Shown piece after piece: positions 45,863-54,628 of a stretch of 64,000 nt of DNA. This DNA comes from Psychrobacter fozii (lineage in GTDB: Bacteria; Pseudomonadota; Gammaproteobacteria; Pseudomonadales; Moraxellaceae). Below the pieces are notes generated by a model that was given only the letters and a program-made list of their open reading frames with translations, ran no database searches and had not been told where the DNA came from. The translations under genes and the position numbers were made by a program. Position 1 is the first letter of the stretch, and every line of letters starts with the position of its first letter. The DNA is taken from positions 124,001-188,000 of the forward strand of contig NZ_QJSU01000007.1 in assembly GCF_003217155.1 (NCBI RefSeq). The letters are read 5' to 3'.

Positions 45863-47251
45863 ATGAGCATTTTTGCTATTTTTTTGTCTTTGTCACTTTT
45901 GATATATTTTGCCTATAGAGGGGTTAGCGTATTAGTTTTGGCTCCCTTACTCGCTATTGTAGCTGTTGTTTTAAGTGGCGATAGCAGTCAAACCATGGGG
46001 ATTTATACTGAAGTATTTATGCAGGGTCTTGGAGGCTTTGCTGTGAAATATTTCCCACTATTTATCTTAGGTGCGATTTTTGGCAAGTTGATGGAAGATT
46101 CTGGTTACGCCTATAGCATCGCACGTAACATAGTGGATAAACTGGGAGACAAACATGCTTTGTTAGCCGTCGTCTTAGCATGCTCAATCTTAACTTATGG
46201 AGGTGTGTCAGCCTTTGTCGTTACTTTCGCAATATATCCCATTGCTGCCGCCCTATTTAAGCAGACAAACATACCTAAAAGACTGATACCTGGAGCCATC
46301 TGCATCGGTGCCCTAACTTTGACCATGACGGCATTGCCAGGCTCACCTGCCATTCATAATGTTATACCGATGCCTTATTTTGAGACCGATGCATTTGCAG
46401 CTCCTGGTTTAGGCATTATTGCCTCGATAGTCATGCTAGGCGGAGGTATGTTGTGGATGAATCGCCAAACGCGTATTGCAAGTGCAAACAATGAAGGTTA
46501 TGGAAATCATACGTTAAATGAAAAAGAGCCTCACTCAGGTATCGACATACCCAATTTTTGGCTCGCATTATCGCCTATTCTCATTGTGATAATAGGCAAC
46601 TATGCTTTTTCAAAAATCATAATACCGTTATGGAACAACAGTTACTTAGCTGACGAAAAGTTTGGTGGGGTAACGCTAAGCTCAGTTATTGGTATATGGG
46701 CCATTATTTTATCGTTGTTTTTAGCTTGTATATTTGTGATTGCTTCGAGTTTCAAAAGAATAGATAGTGTGGCAGAAAGTTTAAACAAAGGCGCTACCGG
46801 ATCTTTACTGCCTATTTTTAACACAGCTTCAGAAGTAGGTTATGGTTCCGTGATTGCAACTCTGGCAGGTTTCGCGATTATCAAACAGTCTCTCATGGGA
46901 ATTTCACCTGGAAACCCTCTCATATCAGAAGCAATCATGATTAACGTTTTAGCAGGTATTACAGGATCAGCTTCAGGTGGTTTGGGTATAGCGTTAGAAA
47001 TTATGGGCGCAAGCTATATGCAATTGGCAGAACAATATAACATTGACCCCGAACTGATGCATCGTATAGCTTCTTTGGCTTCAGGTGGCTTGGACTCATT
47101 ACCACATAACGGGGCAATAATAACAATGCTAACCATTTGTGGTTTGACTCATAGAGAGTCCTATAAAGACATATTTGCTACTGCTGTGGTCATTCCTTTA
47201 ATTGCTCTCACTCTAGTCATCATACTCGGTACCGTATTTGGGTCTTTTTAA
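45863..47251 (+). CDS. GntP-family permease
   Basis: 462-residue membrane protein with about 12-13 hydrophobic segments. The stretch YFPLFILGAIFGKLMEDSGY (about residues 63-82), GGVSAFVVTFAIYPIA, and LPGSPAIHNVIP match gluconate:H+ symporter-type GntP permeases. The C-terminal half repeats these features (GGLDSLPHNGAIITML). Substrates in the family include gluconate, other sugar acids and hydroxy acids; which one applies here is unknown. Start ATG with GGAAGGAAA upstream. No catabolic genes or regulator are adjacent, and the gene is flanked by direct repeats of a lipoprotein gene tail. Confidence 0.85.
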   Translation: MSIFAIFLSLSLLIYFAYRGVSVLVLAPLLAIVAVVLSGDSSQTMGIYTEVFMQGLGGFAVKYFPLFILGAIFGKLMEDSGYAYSIARNIVDKLGDKHALLAVVLACSILTYGGVSAFVVTFAIYPIAAALFKQTNIPKRLIPGAICIGALTLTMTALPGSPAIHNVIPMPYFETDAFAAPGLGIIASIVMLGGGMLWMNRQTRIASANNEGYGNHTLNEKEPHSGIDIPNFWLALSPILIVIIGNYAFSKIIIPLWNNSYLADEKFGGVTLSSVIGIWAIILSLFLACIFVIASSFKRIDSVAESLNKGATGSLLPIFNTASEVGYGSVIATLAGFAIIKQSLMGISPGNPLISEAIMINVLAGITGSASGGLGIALEIMGASYMQLAEQYNIDPELMHRIASLASGGLDSLPHNGAIITMLTICGLTHRESYKDIFATAVVIPLIALTLVIILGTVFGSF

Positions 47252-47442
47252 AGAGAAAAGCTAATGTCTATACCATAGAAAGGAGCATTGCCACTTATTG
47301 GAGTTATTATAGATAACTCTGGAAATTTGTCATATGCTCTTAGCTACGTTTACTCTTTCAAATACAGTTCCACCATAGAGGCAGGCTTGGTATGTGTTTT
47401 TCTAGCTGAGCATGACTCGTGTCAATAGGTAAGTAATGGCAA

Positions 47443-47558
47443 GCACTTCATCAGAATGCTACAAGATCAATGCTAAAGGCGATATCTTGGAGAGCAAGGT
47501 GACACTAAGTCAGCCATCTACGAATGGCACTAAGACGGTGACGTTTGTTAGTCAGTAG
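47443..47558 (+). pseudogene. Duplicated 3' fragment of the lipoprotein gene
   Basis: This stretch repeats the last 38 codons of the lipoprotein gene (44673-44788) with about ten substitutions and keeps the TAG stop. The matching flank continues to 47649. It has no start and is not functional. Confidence 0.85.
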
Positions 47559-47651
47559 TTTATGCGCATATCGTGTATGTAGAGTACGCATTGGATACTC
47601 ATACAAATAGCGAGGTTTTTTCTAACGTATGACCTATTTTTAGGTTATATA

Positions 47652-47755
47652 TAGTCGGTTCAATATGATTTGGATACAAGGAAGCCGAGTGAAAGCACTA
47701 CAAGTAGCAGGCTAAGCGAGACTGACACCATACCCAATTTATAGAGGATTGACTA
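47652..47755. repeat. 104-bp inverted-repeat element, copy 2
   Basis: Same length as the element at 6448-6551 and about 90 percent identical, with the same ends TAGTCGG and TTGACTA. It interrupts the duplicated lipoprotein flank: the original reads GGTTATAGAGCAA (44874-44886), here GGTTATATA then the element then GAGCAA. Confidence 0.85.
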
Positions 47756-47792
47756 GAGCAAGCCAACGATATAGATGGCTTGCTCCATTTTT
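47756..47792 (+). terminator. Terminator after the element
   Basis: GAGCAAGCCA (47756-47765) pairs perfectly with TGGCTTGCTC (47776-47785), followed by CATTTTTC. It could end read-through from the GntP permease gene. Confidence 0.7.
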
Positions 47793-47865
47793 CTAAAATA
47801 ATTCCTGCCAACCTAAATATGTGTGTTGTCAGCTCGTTTGGAACAACACCAATACTTTCCAGATT

Positions 47866-48930
47866 TTATGATCCATTTACTGTGTAGCGTACAATAACTT
47901 CATTATCGAGTACTACATTGGTTGACCAAATGAATTCAGCATCTGCTTTTTCATTATCAAAAATATCTATGAAATTGGTATAAGCTGATTTGTTGTCTAC
48001 CCCAATGGTTTGGTTACTATAGGTGGTGGCATTCGGCCAACTAGAGTCATCAAAGTCTGCTTGTTGCCAGTTGGTAGGCAATTCCCAGTGCAGGCCATAA
48101 TCTGCCGAACCGTCTTGTACATTAGCTGTGGTAACACAATTACTAGACAGTCGCTCGCTACCTGACTCACTAACACAGGACAAGTCTCTAATAGGTGCGG
48201 TATAAAAGGTTTGTGCTTTCCAGGTTTCATCAGTCTTGGCGATGATGTTGTTATCTTTATCTTTGATCACAGCGACTAGACCACCATCTCCTGCATGAAA
48301 TTCTGAGCCATTATTACTCTCTGAACCAACACCTAAGTTTTCTTCCCAATCCACCAAATGCATAGCAACGGTAAACGGTGCTTTCGCTTTGAAACGCACT
48401 ATGTTTGAATTGAACTGAGTAAACGGTACATTGTCACGTCCGACTGCTACGCCATTTACGTACATCTCAAAGTAATTATCTGCAAAGACATAAGCGGTAT
48501 ACACCTCACCATCTGCGTCTACTTCAATGATGTCCGAACCATCAAGTTGAGCTAAAGCTTCACTTGCAGTGCGATAGTCGTTGCTCGTACAAGGGTTGTT
48601 TAAGTCGGATGCCACTGGGAAATCTGTATTGAGCAAATTGGTCGCTGCTGGTACTGTCCATGTTTTACCGTCAGTTGACTGGATACTGCCGATGTTGGTT
48701 TGACGACCACGGTCACATTCATAGGCGTTTGTCACGTCAGTCTGAGCAACACCTTGGGTTAAGCTAGCGGTGCCAGTATAGCTGCTGGCATCTGCACTAC
48801 TATTTACTGATGTTGTCGTTTGCTCATTGGCATCGGTAGCCGCTGAGTCTATCTGAGTTTGGCTACACGCCGCCAGCAATACAGCAGATACTGTCGTGGT
48901 TAGCAAAGCAGGTATTAAAATAGGTTTCAT
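47866..48930 (-). CDS. Lipoprotein with jelly-roll-like (carbohydrate-binding type) fold
   Basis: 354 residues. The lipobox LLAAC (Cys at about residue 22) ends the signal peptide. The mature part has the galactose-binding-like pattern NYFEMYVNGVAVGRD and WQQADFDDSSWPNATTYSNQ, as in beta-sandwich carbohydrate-binding modules. Family and ligand are not certain. The start lies 82 bases after the YHYH gene stop on the same strand, with AAGGAAT upstream. The two form the beginning of a leftward series of exported proteins. Confidence 0.65.
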   Translation of the reverse strand: MKPILIPALLTTTVSAVLLAACSQTQIDSAATDANEQTTTSVNSSADASSYTGTASLTQGVAQTDVTNAYECDRGRQTNIGSIQSTDGKTWTVPAATNLLNTDFPVASDLNNPCTSNDYRTASEALAQLDGSDIIEVDADGEVYTAYVFADNYFEMYVNGVAVGRDNVPFTQFNSNIVRFKAKAPFTVAMHLVDWEENLGVGSESNNGSEFHAGDGGLVAVIKDKDNNIIAKTDETWKAQTFYTAPIRDLSCVSESGSERLSSNCVTTANVQDGSADYGLHWELPTNWQQADFDDSSWPNATTYSNQTIGVDNKSAYTNFIDIFDNEKADAEFIWSTNVVLDNEVIVRYTVNGS

Positions 48931-49011
48931 TAGGATTCCTTAGCATTATATAAGATGGTTTTTGAAATCAGCTTATTATTTCTATAACTGATCATTATCA
49001 TTGAATGCACA

Positions 49012-50550
49012 CTATTTTTTCTGTATGTCATCAGTGCGTTTATAAGTCTGTACGGTCGTACCCTCTGGATCAATAAATTCAAAAGTATAAGTATCTTTAG
49101 TCGCTTCAGTAGCGCCCCAACCATAGTTAAGCTTATGCTCTTGACCGTCATGGGTATACGTTAGACTGTATTGAGTCGGACTTATGATCTTATAATCTGT
49201 GATCTCAGCTCCGCGCAAAGGCGTTAGCGCTGGACGAACGCCGTGCGTATGCGCTTGCGGTGCAATCTCATTTTCTGGCGCTGTCGTATCTGGGTTCACA
49301 GTAACCTTACCGCGCAAACCGGCAATTAAATACGGAAACTCTGAAGTAGCATGGTATTCATAGCTACCGTCTTCATTGAATTTGCCTAGATATTCATCAA
49401 GCTCATCATCGGTTTCACCATAGACAGGAAAACCATCTAGCGCATAAGCAATGGGCTTACCTTCACCAACTTGTGACTGTAGATGGGTTGGTGCAAGATG
49501 ATAGTGGTAGTCATCAGCGCGTCCAGAATGCCCGCCCCAATTGTCTAATTCTCCGAATGCTTTGGCGTCCTCACCCCGATTGTTTAATGGGTTGAATATA
49601 GGAATGCCATTAGCTGCAATAGCGATGGCCCCTTTCATAAAATTGTCTTTGGCCATTAAAGGCTCATCGGCAAGCTCAGGCTGTAAGGGAATGACCCAAC
49701 TGTTCTCATTGGTATAATCCTGGTCGATAGGTACTTGCTGTTGCCAACTGGTGATACCGGTCATCATTTCATGGCTTGGGACACCATTTGATTCGACATA
49801 CAGATATTTATCATCATGATGGGTACTGACGTTATCGAATGAGCCAAATACTGACGTCATAAAATCAATATCATTGGCTGGTACTGGCAAATGAGCAACC
49901 GCCTCTTTAGTCTTTTCACCGATATTTTGGGCCGTCTCAGTACTGCTACAAGCCACAAGCAACGCAGCTGAACCCAATACACCAAAAACTGAATAAGCTA
50001 CTTTTGAGGTTCGGTTTTTTTTGTGGCGTATATTCAAAACATAGAAGAAAACCAAACCACTCGCTAAGACCAAGCCACCCAACAGGTAGAAGAATAAAAC
50101 AGAGCGCATGTCACTGTTATCCGTTATAACAGAACTTTCCGCATCAATTTTGTTTAGCGCAGTCCCATTATCATTGGCGATAACAGTAGTATCGCTTGTA
50201 TTTTGGATAGCCGTTAATTGATTACTACTTACTAGATTTTCAATCACTGCTAGCTGATTGATCGCTTGAATATGGGCGTTTTTTTCCAGAATATAGGTTT
50301 GATCATTGGCTGAAAAGTCTGACAAGTTGAAAGAGAGTAGCTGATGGTGACTGTCGGTTAGATAAACCATGTCGTCTTCTAATTTAATAAAATCAGCAGC
50401 GACACTAGGCTGGCCGGTGATCTGCCATTCTTTGGCAGGCAGAGTATGTGCACTAGGATCATGGGCGTAGGCAGAGGTCAGTGATGAAACCTGTATGGCC
50501 GTGACAATAGCCAGCAAGCTGAAAGCTCGAGCCGTTTTTATAAGGGTCAT
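49012..50550 (-). CDS. YHYH-domain exported protein
   Basis: 512 residues. A signal peptide (about 1-29) is followed by a beta-rich part, a membrane segment at about 150-171 (VLFFYLLGGLVLASGLVFFY) and a second hydrophobic stretch ending in a lipobox-like LLVACSS (about residues 197-203). The C-terminal 280 residues are the YHYH domain, with DDYHYHLAPTH (about 343-353), IAYALDGFPVYG and the calcium/metal-like acidic surroundings. The YHYH domain's function is unknown. The internal lipobox suggests the protein may be a fusion of a membrane protein and a lipoprotein-type YHYH protein. ATG with no strong ribosome site. Confidence 0.75.
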   Translation of the reverse strand: MTLIKTARAFSLLAIVTAIQVSSLTSAYAHDPSAHTLPAKEWQITGQPSVAADFIKLEDDMVYLTDSHHQLLSFNLSDFSANDQTYILEKNAHIQAINQLAVIENLVSSNQLTAIQNTSDTTVIANDNGTALNKIDAESSVITDNSDMRSVLFFYLLGGLVLASGLVFFYVLNIRHKKNRTSKVAYSVFGVLGSAALLVACSSTETAQNIGEKTKEAVAHLPVPANDIDFMTSVFGSFDNVSTHHDDKYLYVESNGVPSHEMMTGITSWQQQVPIDQDYTNENSWVIPLQPELADEPLMAKDNFMKGAIAIAANGIPIFNPLNNRGEDAKAFGELDNWGGHSGRADDYHYHLAPTHLQSQVGEGKPIAYALDGFPVYGETDDELDEYLGKFNEDGSYEYHATSEFPYLIAGLRGKVTVNPDTTAPENEIAPQAHTHGVRPALTPLRGAEITDYKIISPTQYSLTYTHDGQEHKLNYGWGATEATKDTYTFEFIDPEGTTVQTYKRTDDIQKK

Positions 50551-50863
50551 AACACGCTCTCGTTTGGATTGATATTTGAAAATTAGTCATAGTCAGACTA
50601 TATACGTATGCACCTGTCTAACCATCGTGGCTACTTGTCATTACTCACTCAAAAATTGTAGTGACAAAATGATGAATTCATTATATTGAGAATATAATAT
50701 CAACTTTTACTTTAGATAAACTTTAATAAATGTTAAGTCCTATTGCGTTTTTTACTATGGAAATCCCATAGACTATATCTTCGCCTGATCTACTATCATT
50801 AATCGCCATGCAACGTATGGCGATGACTAGCAGTGTTCTTATATTAGACAGCATCGTGCAAAA
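50551..50863. other. Intergenic region upstream of the YHYH gene
   Basis: 313 AT-rich bases, probably the promoter of the leftward YHYH gene. A small stem (CGCCAT at 50804 with ATGGCG at 50817) lies before the next gene's end. Nothing else seen. Confidence 0.4.
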
Positions 50864-51841
50864 TCAAAAACGCATCCCACTGTCTTCTAAACATTGCAGC
50901 GGGTTTTTATCAGACGCACAAGGTTGGATTTTTTTGAGTTCATCAAGCGATAGATATTCAAAATAATTGGTCAGTGCAACACGAGCATCTGGGTCGTTTA
51001 TAAAATAACCATCATCATATATTTTATCTTTCCAACTTGGATTTACTCGATACAAATAAGACTTATAGTCTATATTAGCTAACGCCTCGTCAGGGAGCTG
51101 ATCAAAAGGGCCATCGTAATAGTTGTTTTTATAAACATTATTGGCATTAACGCCTACTAATATGGCAAACTTTTCCATAGGCAAGTACACAAATTGAGTC
51201 CTAGCACCCACTTTAAGTACGTCGCTAAAAGGATAGTAAAATTCATCATCTCTGGATAAAGGATTAATATAATAGAAGTTATTGGTAGTAGGATGAAATG
51301 CCAAATAGAGTGTGACTCCCGAATCATCCATCATTGGTAGGTTGACTTCAAAACCTTGAATCTCAAGCGTCTTTACAAAATCAGCATCCGGCTCTATCTG
51401 ATTAATCTCAAGGTTTTTTTTGATATTTTTGAAGGTCAATTGATATAAGTTAGGTTGATGCTCTTTCAGGCTAAATATGTCTGATGACTTATATAGTTTA
51501 TGATGCGTTTTAAACTCACCTCGTTCTTTGCCGGCTATGTCATAAAAATATATAAAGGATAAGCTGCCCTGCTGTCTTAACTTATGACCTACCAACATAT
51601 TGCCTTTTATTAAGTTGCCTTGATGGTAAAAGTTAAAGTAATAATAGCCCTCTGAAGGGTAAATAGTGAGGGTATCGTCAGTCTGTGATAGCACGTATGC
51701 AAAAACGTCATCTACATTATCAATATCAAGCTCAGTATCCTGATACAGCTCATTGATCATTTTCTCGTTAGTATTTAGGGCATTGGCTTGAGCAGAGTAC
51801 AAAAAAAGCAGACTCACCAGTAGGTAACAAAAGGTTTTCAT
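50864..51841 (-). CDS. Unknown secreted protein
   Basis: 325 residues with a signal peptide (cleavage after SAQANA, about residue 21). The mature protein is rich in Tyr, Asp and Phe with beta-type stretches (GYYYFNFYHQGNLIKG) and a C-terminal pair of Cys (IQPCASDKNPLQCLED). No family recognised. Start ATG with GGAGAGT upstream. Part of the leftward series of exported proteins, but far enough from its neighbours to have its own promoter. Confidence 0.65.
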   Translation of the reverse strand: MKTFCYLLVSLLFLYSAQANALNTNEKMINELYQDTELDIDNVDDVFAYVLSQTDDTLTIYPSEGYYYFNFYHQGNLIKGNMLVGHKLRQQGSLSFIYFYDIAGKERGEFKTHHKLYKSSDIFSLKEHQPNLYQLTFKNIKKNLEINQIEPDADFVKTLEIQGFEVNLPMMDDSGVTLYLAFHPTTNNFYYINPLSRDDEFYYPFSDVLKVGARTQFVYLPMEKFAILVGVNANNVYKNNYYDGPFDQLPDEALANIDYKSYLYRVNPSWKDKIYDDGYFINDPDARVALTNYFEYLSLDELKKIQPCASDKNPLQCLEDSGMRF

Positions 51842-51941
51842 GAATACTCTCCAAAATGTGGCTTAGTACATAAAAAATGACAGCTAAACGTTTAACTGTC
51901 ACCTTGTTCTACTCGTAGATAGCATATATAGCATTGCTCAA

Positions 51942-52487
51942 TTATTTTGTTAGTTTCATAGACTCAAGCTCAACGTTTTCATCGTTGATCCCTACTTTAG
52001 TAGTGATACAGTTATGAGTTTTGCGGGTTTTGCCAAATAGATGACCTGCGCTTTTCGCCAGTTCTTCTTCACCGCTCGTAAATTCGCGTGCTTTAAAAAT
52101 CTTAAAAGATTTTTTGGGCCAATGCGAGTCAGACTTGCCCCAACGATGACCTCCTCGCTTAGTTTCAGTCATTTCACTTTCAACGAATGCGCCACAAACC
52201 TCGCCGTAGCTTTTGTTCGTCATGTTATTTTTTTCAGCAAACTCGGTTAGGGCTACTTGCGATGCATCCTCTTCCAACGGCACGTTCACCTTTGAGGACA
52301 CCATGTTTGCCTTGCCCTTTTTCTTCTCTTTCCCAGTGGTGCTCCAATTATGCGTCCACGCCGCAATCGCACTGTTTTCCGTTACAGTCATACCACTTTT
52401 GGCACCTGCCATATCATCGGCAGCATGGCTGAGCCCTATTAGAGACATACTCAGTGTCAGTATCGTTATTTGCTTATAAATATTCAT
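51942..52487 (-). CDS. Unknown secreted protein with basic mature part
   Basis: 181 residues from the ATG at 52487; an ATG 9 bases earlier is possible. The signal peptide ends SLIGLSHA. The mature part has two Cys (EVCGAFVESE and THNCITTK) and a basic stretch with RWGKSDSHWPKKSFKIF. No family recognised. It lies upstream of nothing shared with its neighbours except export and strand. Start with AGGATGTAT upstream. Confidence 0.65.
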   Translation of the reverse strand: MNIYKQITILTLSMSLIGLSHAADDMAGAKSGMTVTENSAIAAWTHNWSTTGKEKKKGKANMVSSKVNVPLEEDASQVALTEFAEKNNMTNKSYGEVCGAFVESEMTETKRGGHRWGKSDSHWPKKSFKIFKAREFTSGEEELAKSAGHLFGKTRKTHNCITTKVGINDENVELESMKLTK

Positions 52488-52614
52488 AATATACATCCTT
52501 GTGTAAAAGTATTTAATATCAACAAACCACTATGAATAGCTGAAACTACTGTAAAAAACTACGTTAGGTTTACCATCAAATGATCCACATGATGGATTTT
52601 CTCTCTGAGCCTCT

Positions 52615-52920
52615 TCAGGGTCTTGATTGATTCTTAAAGTCTTCGATAGCTTCAAGAGCTTTGTCTTTTCTTCTTTGCCAAGGCCATCTGAAACCTTGTT
52701 CTTTATCCATTTCAACATCATTTGAATTATTAATGGCACTGGATTTATTATCTGTCGGTACTTTTTCTTTTTTCTGCATGGTTGGTTGCACTGTTTCATT
52801 GACACTCATCATTGAGGTTTCAGAGATGCGTAAGTGTTGGGTGTCAACGTCTTCAGCATGAGAGATGATAGCTAACGGAAAAATAAAAATGCTAGTTAAA
52901 ATGGCTTTCCATAATTTCAT
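52615..52920 (-). CDS. Small secreted RWPW protein, paralogue 1
   Basis: 101 residues. A signal peptide (MKLWKAILTSIFIFPLAIIS, ending HAE) leads a short mature part with the block LRISETSMMSVNE and a C-terminal GFRWPWQRRKDKALEAIEDF. The same layout is found in the next gene upstream, so they are tandem duplicates. No family recognised. The end differs: this copy has a charged helix, the other a Cys pair. Confidence 0.65.
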   Translation of the reverse strand: MKLWKAILTSIFIFPLAIISHAEDVDTQHLRISETSMMSVNETVQPTMQKKEKVPTDNKSSAINNSNDVEMDKEQGFRWPWQRRKDKALEAIEDFKNQSRP

Positions 52921-52946
52921 CGTGGTAGTCCTTTATAGTTAATGAA

Positions 52947-53243
52947 CTAACAGCACTTTGGACGCTCAGGTGTCGCTACTTCTTTGTTCTTCTTCTGCCA
53001 AGGCCAGCGCCATCCTCGTTCAGCATCAACTTCTACATCGCTACCGTCTTGAATGGTGTTTGACTTTTCGCTCATGTGGTCATGTTCGTTATGCATTTTC
53101 ATGGCTGATGGTGCTGCTTCATTGACACTCATCATTGAGGTTTCAGAGATACGTAAGTTTTGGGGATCAACGTCCTCAGCATAAGAGATGGTGGCTAACG
53201 GTAAAATACAGATGCTGGCGAGTACAGCTTTTGCTAATTTCAT
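52947..53243 (-). CDS. Small secreted RWPW protein, paralogue 2
   Basis: 98 residues. Signal peptide MKLAKAVLASICILPLATIS ending YAE, then LRISETSMMSVNEA, a His-rich part (MKMHNEHDHMSE) and the C-terminal GWRWPWQKKNKEVATPERPK followed by CC. It precedes paralogue 1 by 26 bases on the same strand and they probably share a transcript. About half of the residues are identical between the two. Role unknown; the His/Cys content may hint at metal binding. Confidence 0.7.
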   Translation of the reverse strand: MKLAKAVLASICILPLATISYAEDVDPQNLRISETSMMSVNEAAPSAMKMHNEHDHMSEKSNTIQDGSDVEVDAERGWRWPWQKKNKEVATPERPKCC

Positions 53244-53894
53244 AGTTATAATCCTTTATGGTTGCTTAACTCCGATACGTAAGATTAGAAATCCATACAG
53301 CCAATTAATTTAATTAGATAAACTAACCAAATTAATTAGTATAACTAGGTATAGCAGAAATATTCATCATTTTCCATGAATATATTTTGTGATAAATATG
53401 AACATCTTACTTAAAAGGGCATGCCAAAATACGAGCTCAACTATCCCATTAACTACCACTCGCTTTTTATCAATGAATAACCAGTGTGGAATGAACTGAT
53501 AGCACAGCGTGGTGAGTAGGCTTAGGATAAGAAGTGGTTATATCTGTCCAATGGATACATAGTGTTTATTTGGTTGTATCGATTGCAGACGAAAACCTAT
53601 ATAAGAGACTCGAAAAAGGCAATGAGATACGAGGTTAAATGTATGACAGCTACGAGGATACGTTTGGTGATAGCTCCTATTAGAAATATCTATAATTAAT
53701 AGTTAAAGGAACTGAAGATACGTTTTAGATTCATAAAATAAAAAGGATACCGACATTCATAAAACCTTGCACTCGCTAACAAAAAGCCAACTTCATTATT
53801 GAGCGTTTATTTGTAGTATCGGTACTGAGCATATTGAACGATCAATCAAATTCAACATAAATAACTTTTTAATAAAACGATAAGGATAAAAATA
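53244..53894. other. Intergenic region between the RWPW genes and the peroxiredoxin gene
   Basis: 651 AT-rich bases between divergent genes. Repeated AATTAATT-type motifs near 53310-53340 may be regulatory. No gene recognised. Confidence 0.4.
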
Positions 53895-54437
53895 ATGTCA
53901 ACAGACTACACTCAAAAACTTCATGCTGGCGTAAAATTCCCAGAGATAGACGTAACCATGCTAAATGGCGAAGTAAAATCATTAGGTACGCCCGAAAATG
54001 GTCATGACTGGAAGATGGTCGTTGTCTATCGCGGTAAACATTGCCCAAAATGTACTCAATACCTCACTCAGCTTGAATCTATAAAAGAGTCGTTTGCTAA
54101 GGTAGGCGTTGATATCATCGCCATCTCAGGTGATAGTAAAGAGCAATTAAACGCCCACCTAGAAGAGCTAGATATTAACTTCCCTATCGCTTACGGTCTA
54201 ACTGTTGAGCAGATGAACACGCTAGGTCTATACATCTCTGACCCACGCTCAGAGAAAGAAACTGATCATCCATTCGCTGAACCTGGTCTGTTTGTTATCA
54301 ATGCAGAAGGTAATATCCAAATCCTCGATATTTCAAATGCACCATTTGCCCGTCCAGATCTAGAAGTGCTGGCTGGCGGCTTGGCTTTTATTAGAAATCC
54401 AGAAAACAACTATCCTGTCCGTGGTATGCATCGCTAG
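53895..54437 (+). CDS. Peroxiredoxin-like (AhpC/TSA) family protein
   Basis: 180 residues with a thioredoxin fold. The active region VVVYRGKHCPKCTQYLTQL (about residues 44-62) has a CxxC instead of the single peroxidatic Cys of typical AhpC, as in the peroxiredoxin-like family. DIIAISGDSKEQLNAHLEEL and the cis-Pro region PGLFVINAEGNIQ follow. It may reduce peroxides or disulfides; the exact activity is not known. Start ATG with AAGGATAAA upstream. A strong terminator follows. Confidence 0.85.
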   Translation: MSTDYTQKLHAGVKFPEIDVTMLNGEVKSLGTPENGHDWKMVVVYRGKHCPKCTQYLTQLESIKESFAKVGVDIIAISGDSKEQLNAHLEELDINFPIAYGLTVEQMNTLGLYISDPRSEKETDHPFAEPGLFVINAEGNIQILDISNAPFARPDLEVLAGGLAFIRNPENNYPVRGMHR

Positions 54438-54470
54438 AGGTTGTTTAAATAGCAGTTTTATATATCTTTC

Positions 54471-54504
54471 AAAAAAAGAGCTCCCAATTAGGGAGCTCTT
54501 TTTT
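54471..54504. terminator. Terminator after the peroxiredoxin-like gene
   Basis: AAAAAAAGAGCTCCC (54471-54485) pairs with GGGAGCTCTTTTTT (54491-54504), loop AATTA. Symmetric A and T runs. Confidence 0.9.
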
Positions 54505-54628
54505 ATTTGCCTGAAGAATCCATATTCTATCCATCTATCATAATGTACGACTGTGATAATCTTAGACTCGGCACTTTTAAAACCATTCTCCAATATATCG
54601 GTTATCTACATACAAGCGTATTATTTCT

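Noticed and set aside
52530-52805. Alternative 91-codon frame overlapping RWPW paralogue 1
   Set aside because: No signal peptide or paralogue match. The frame with the tandem duplicate is clearly the gene.
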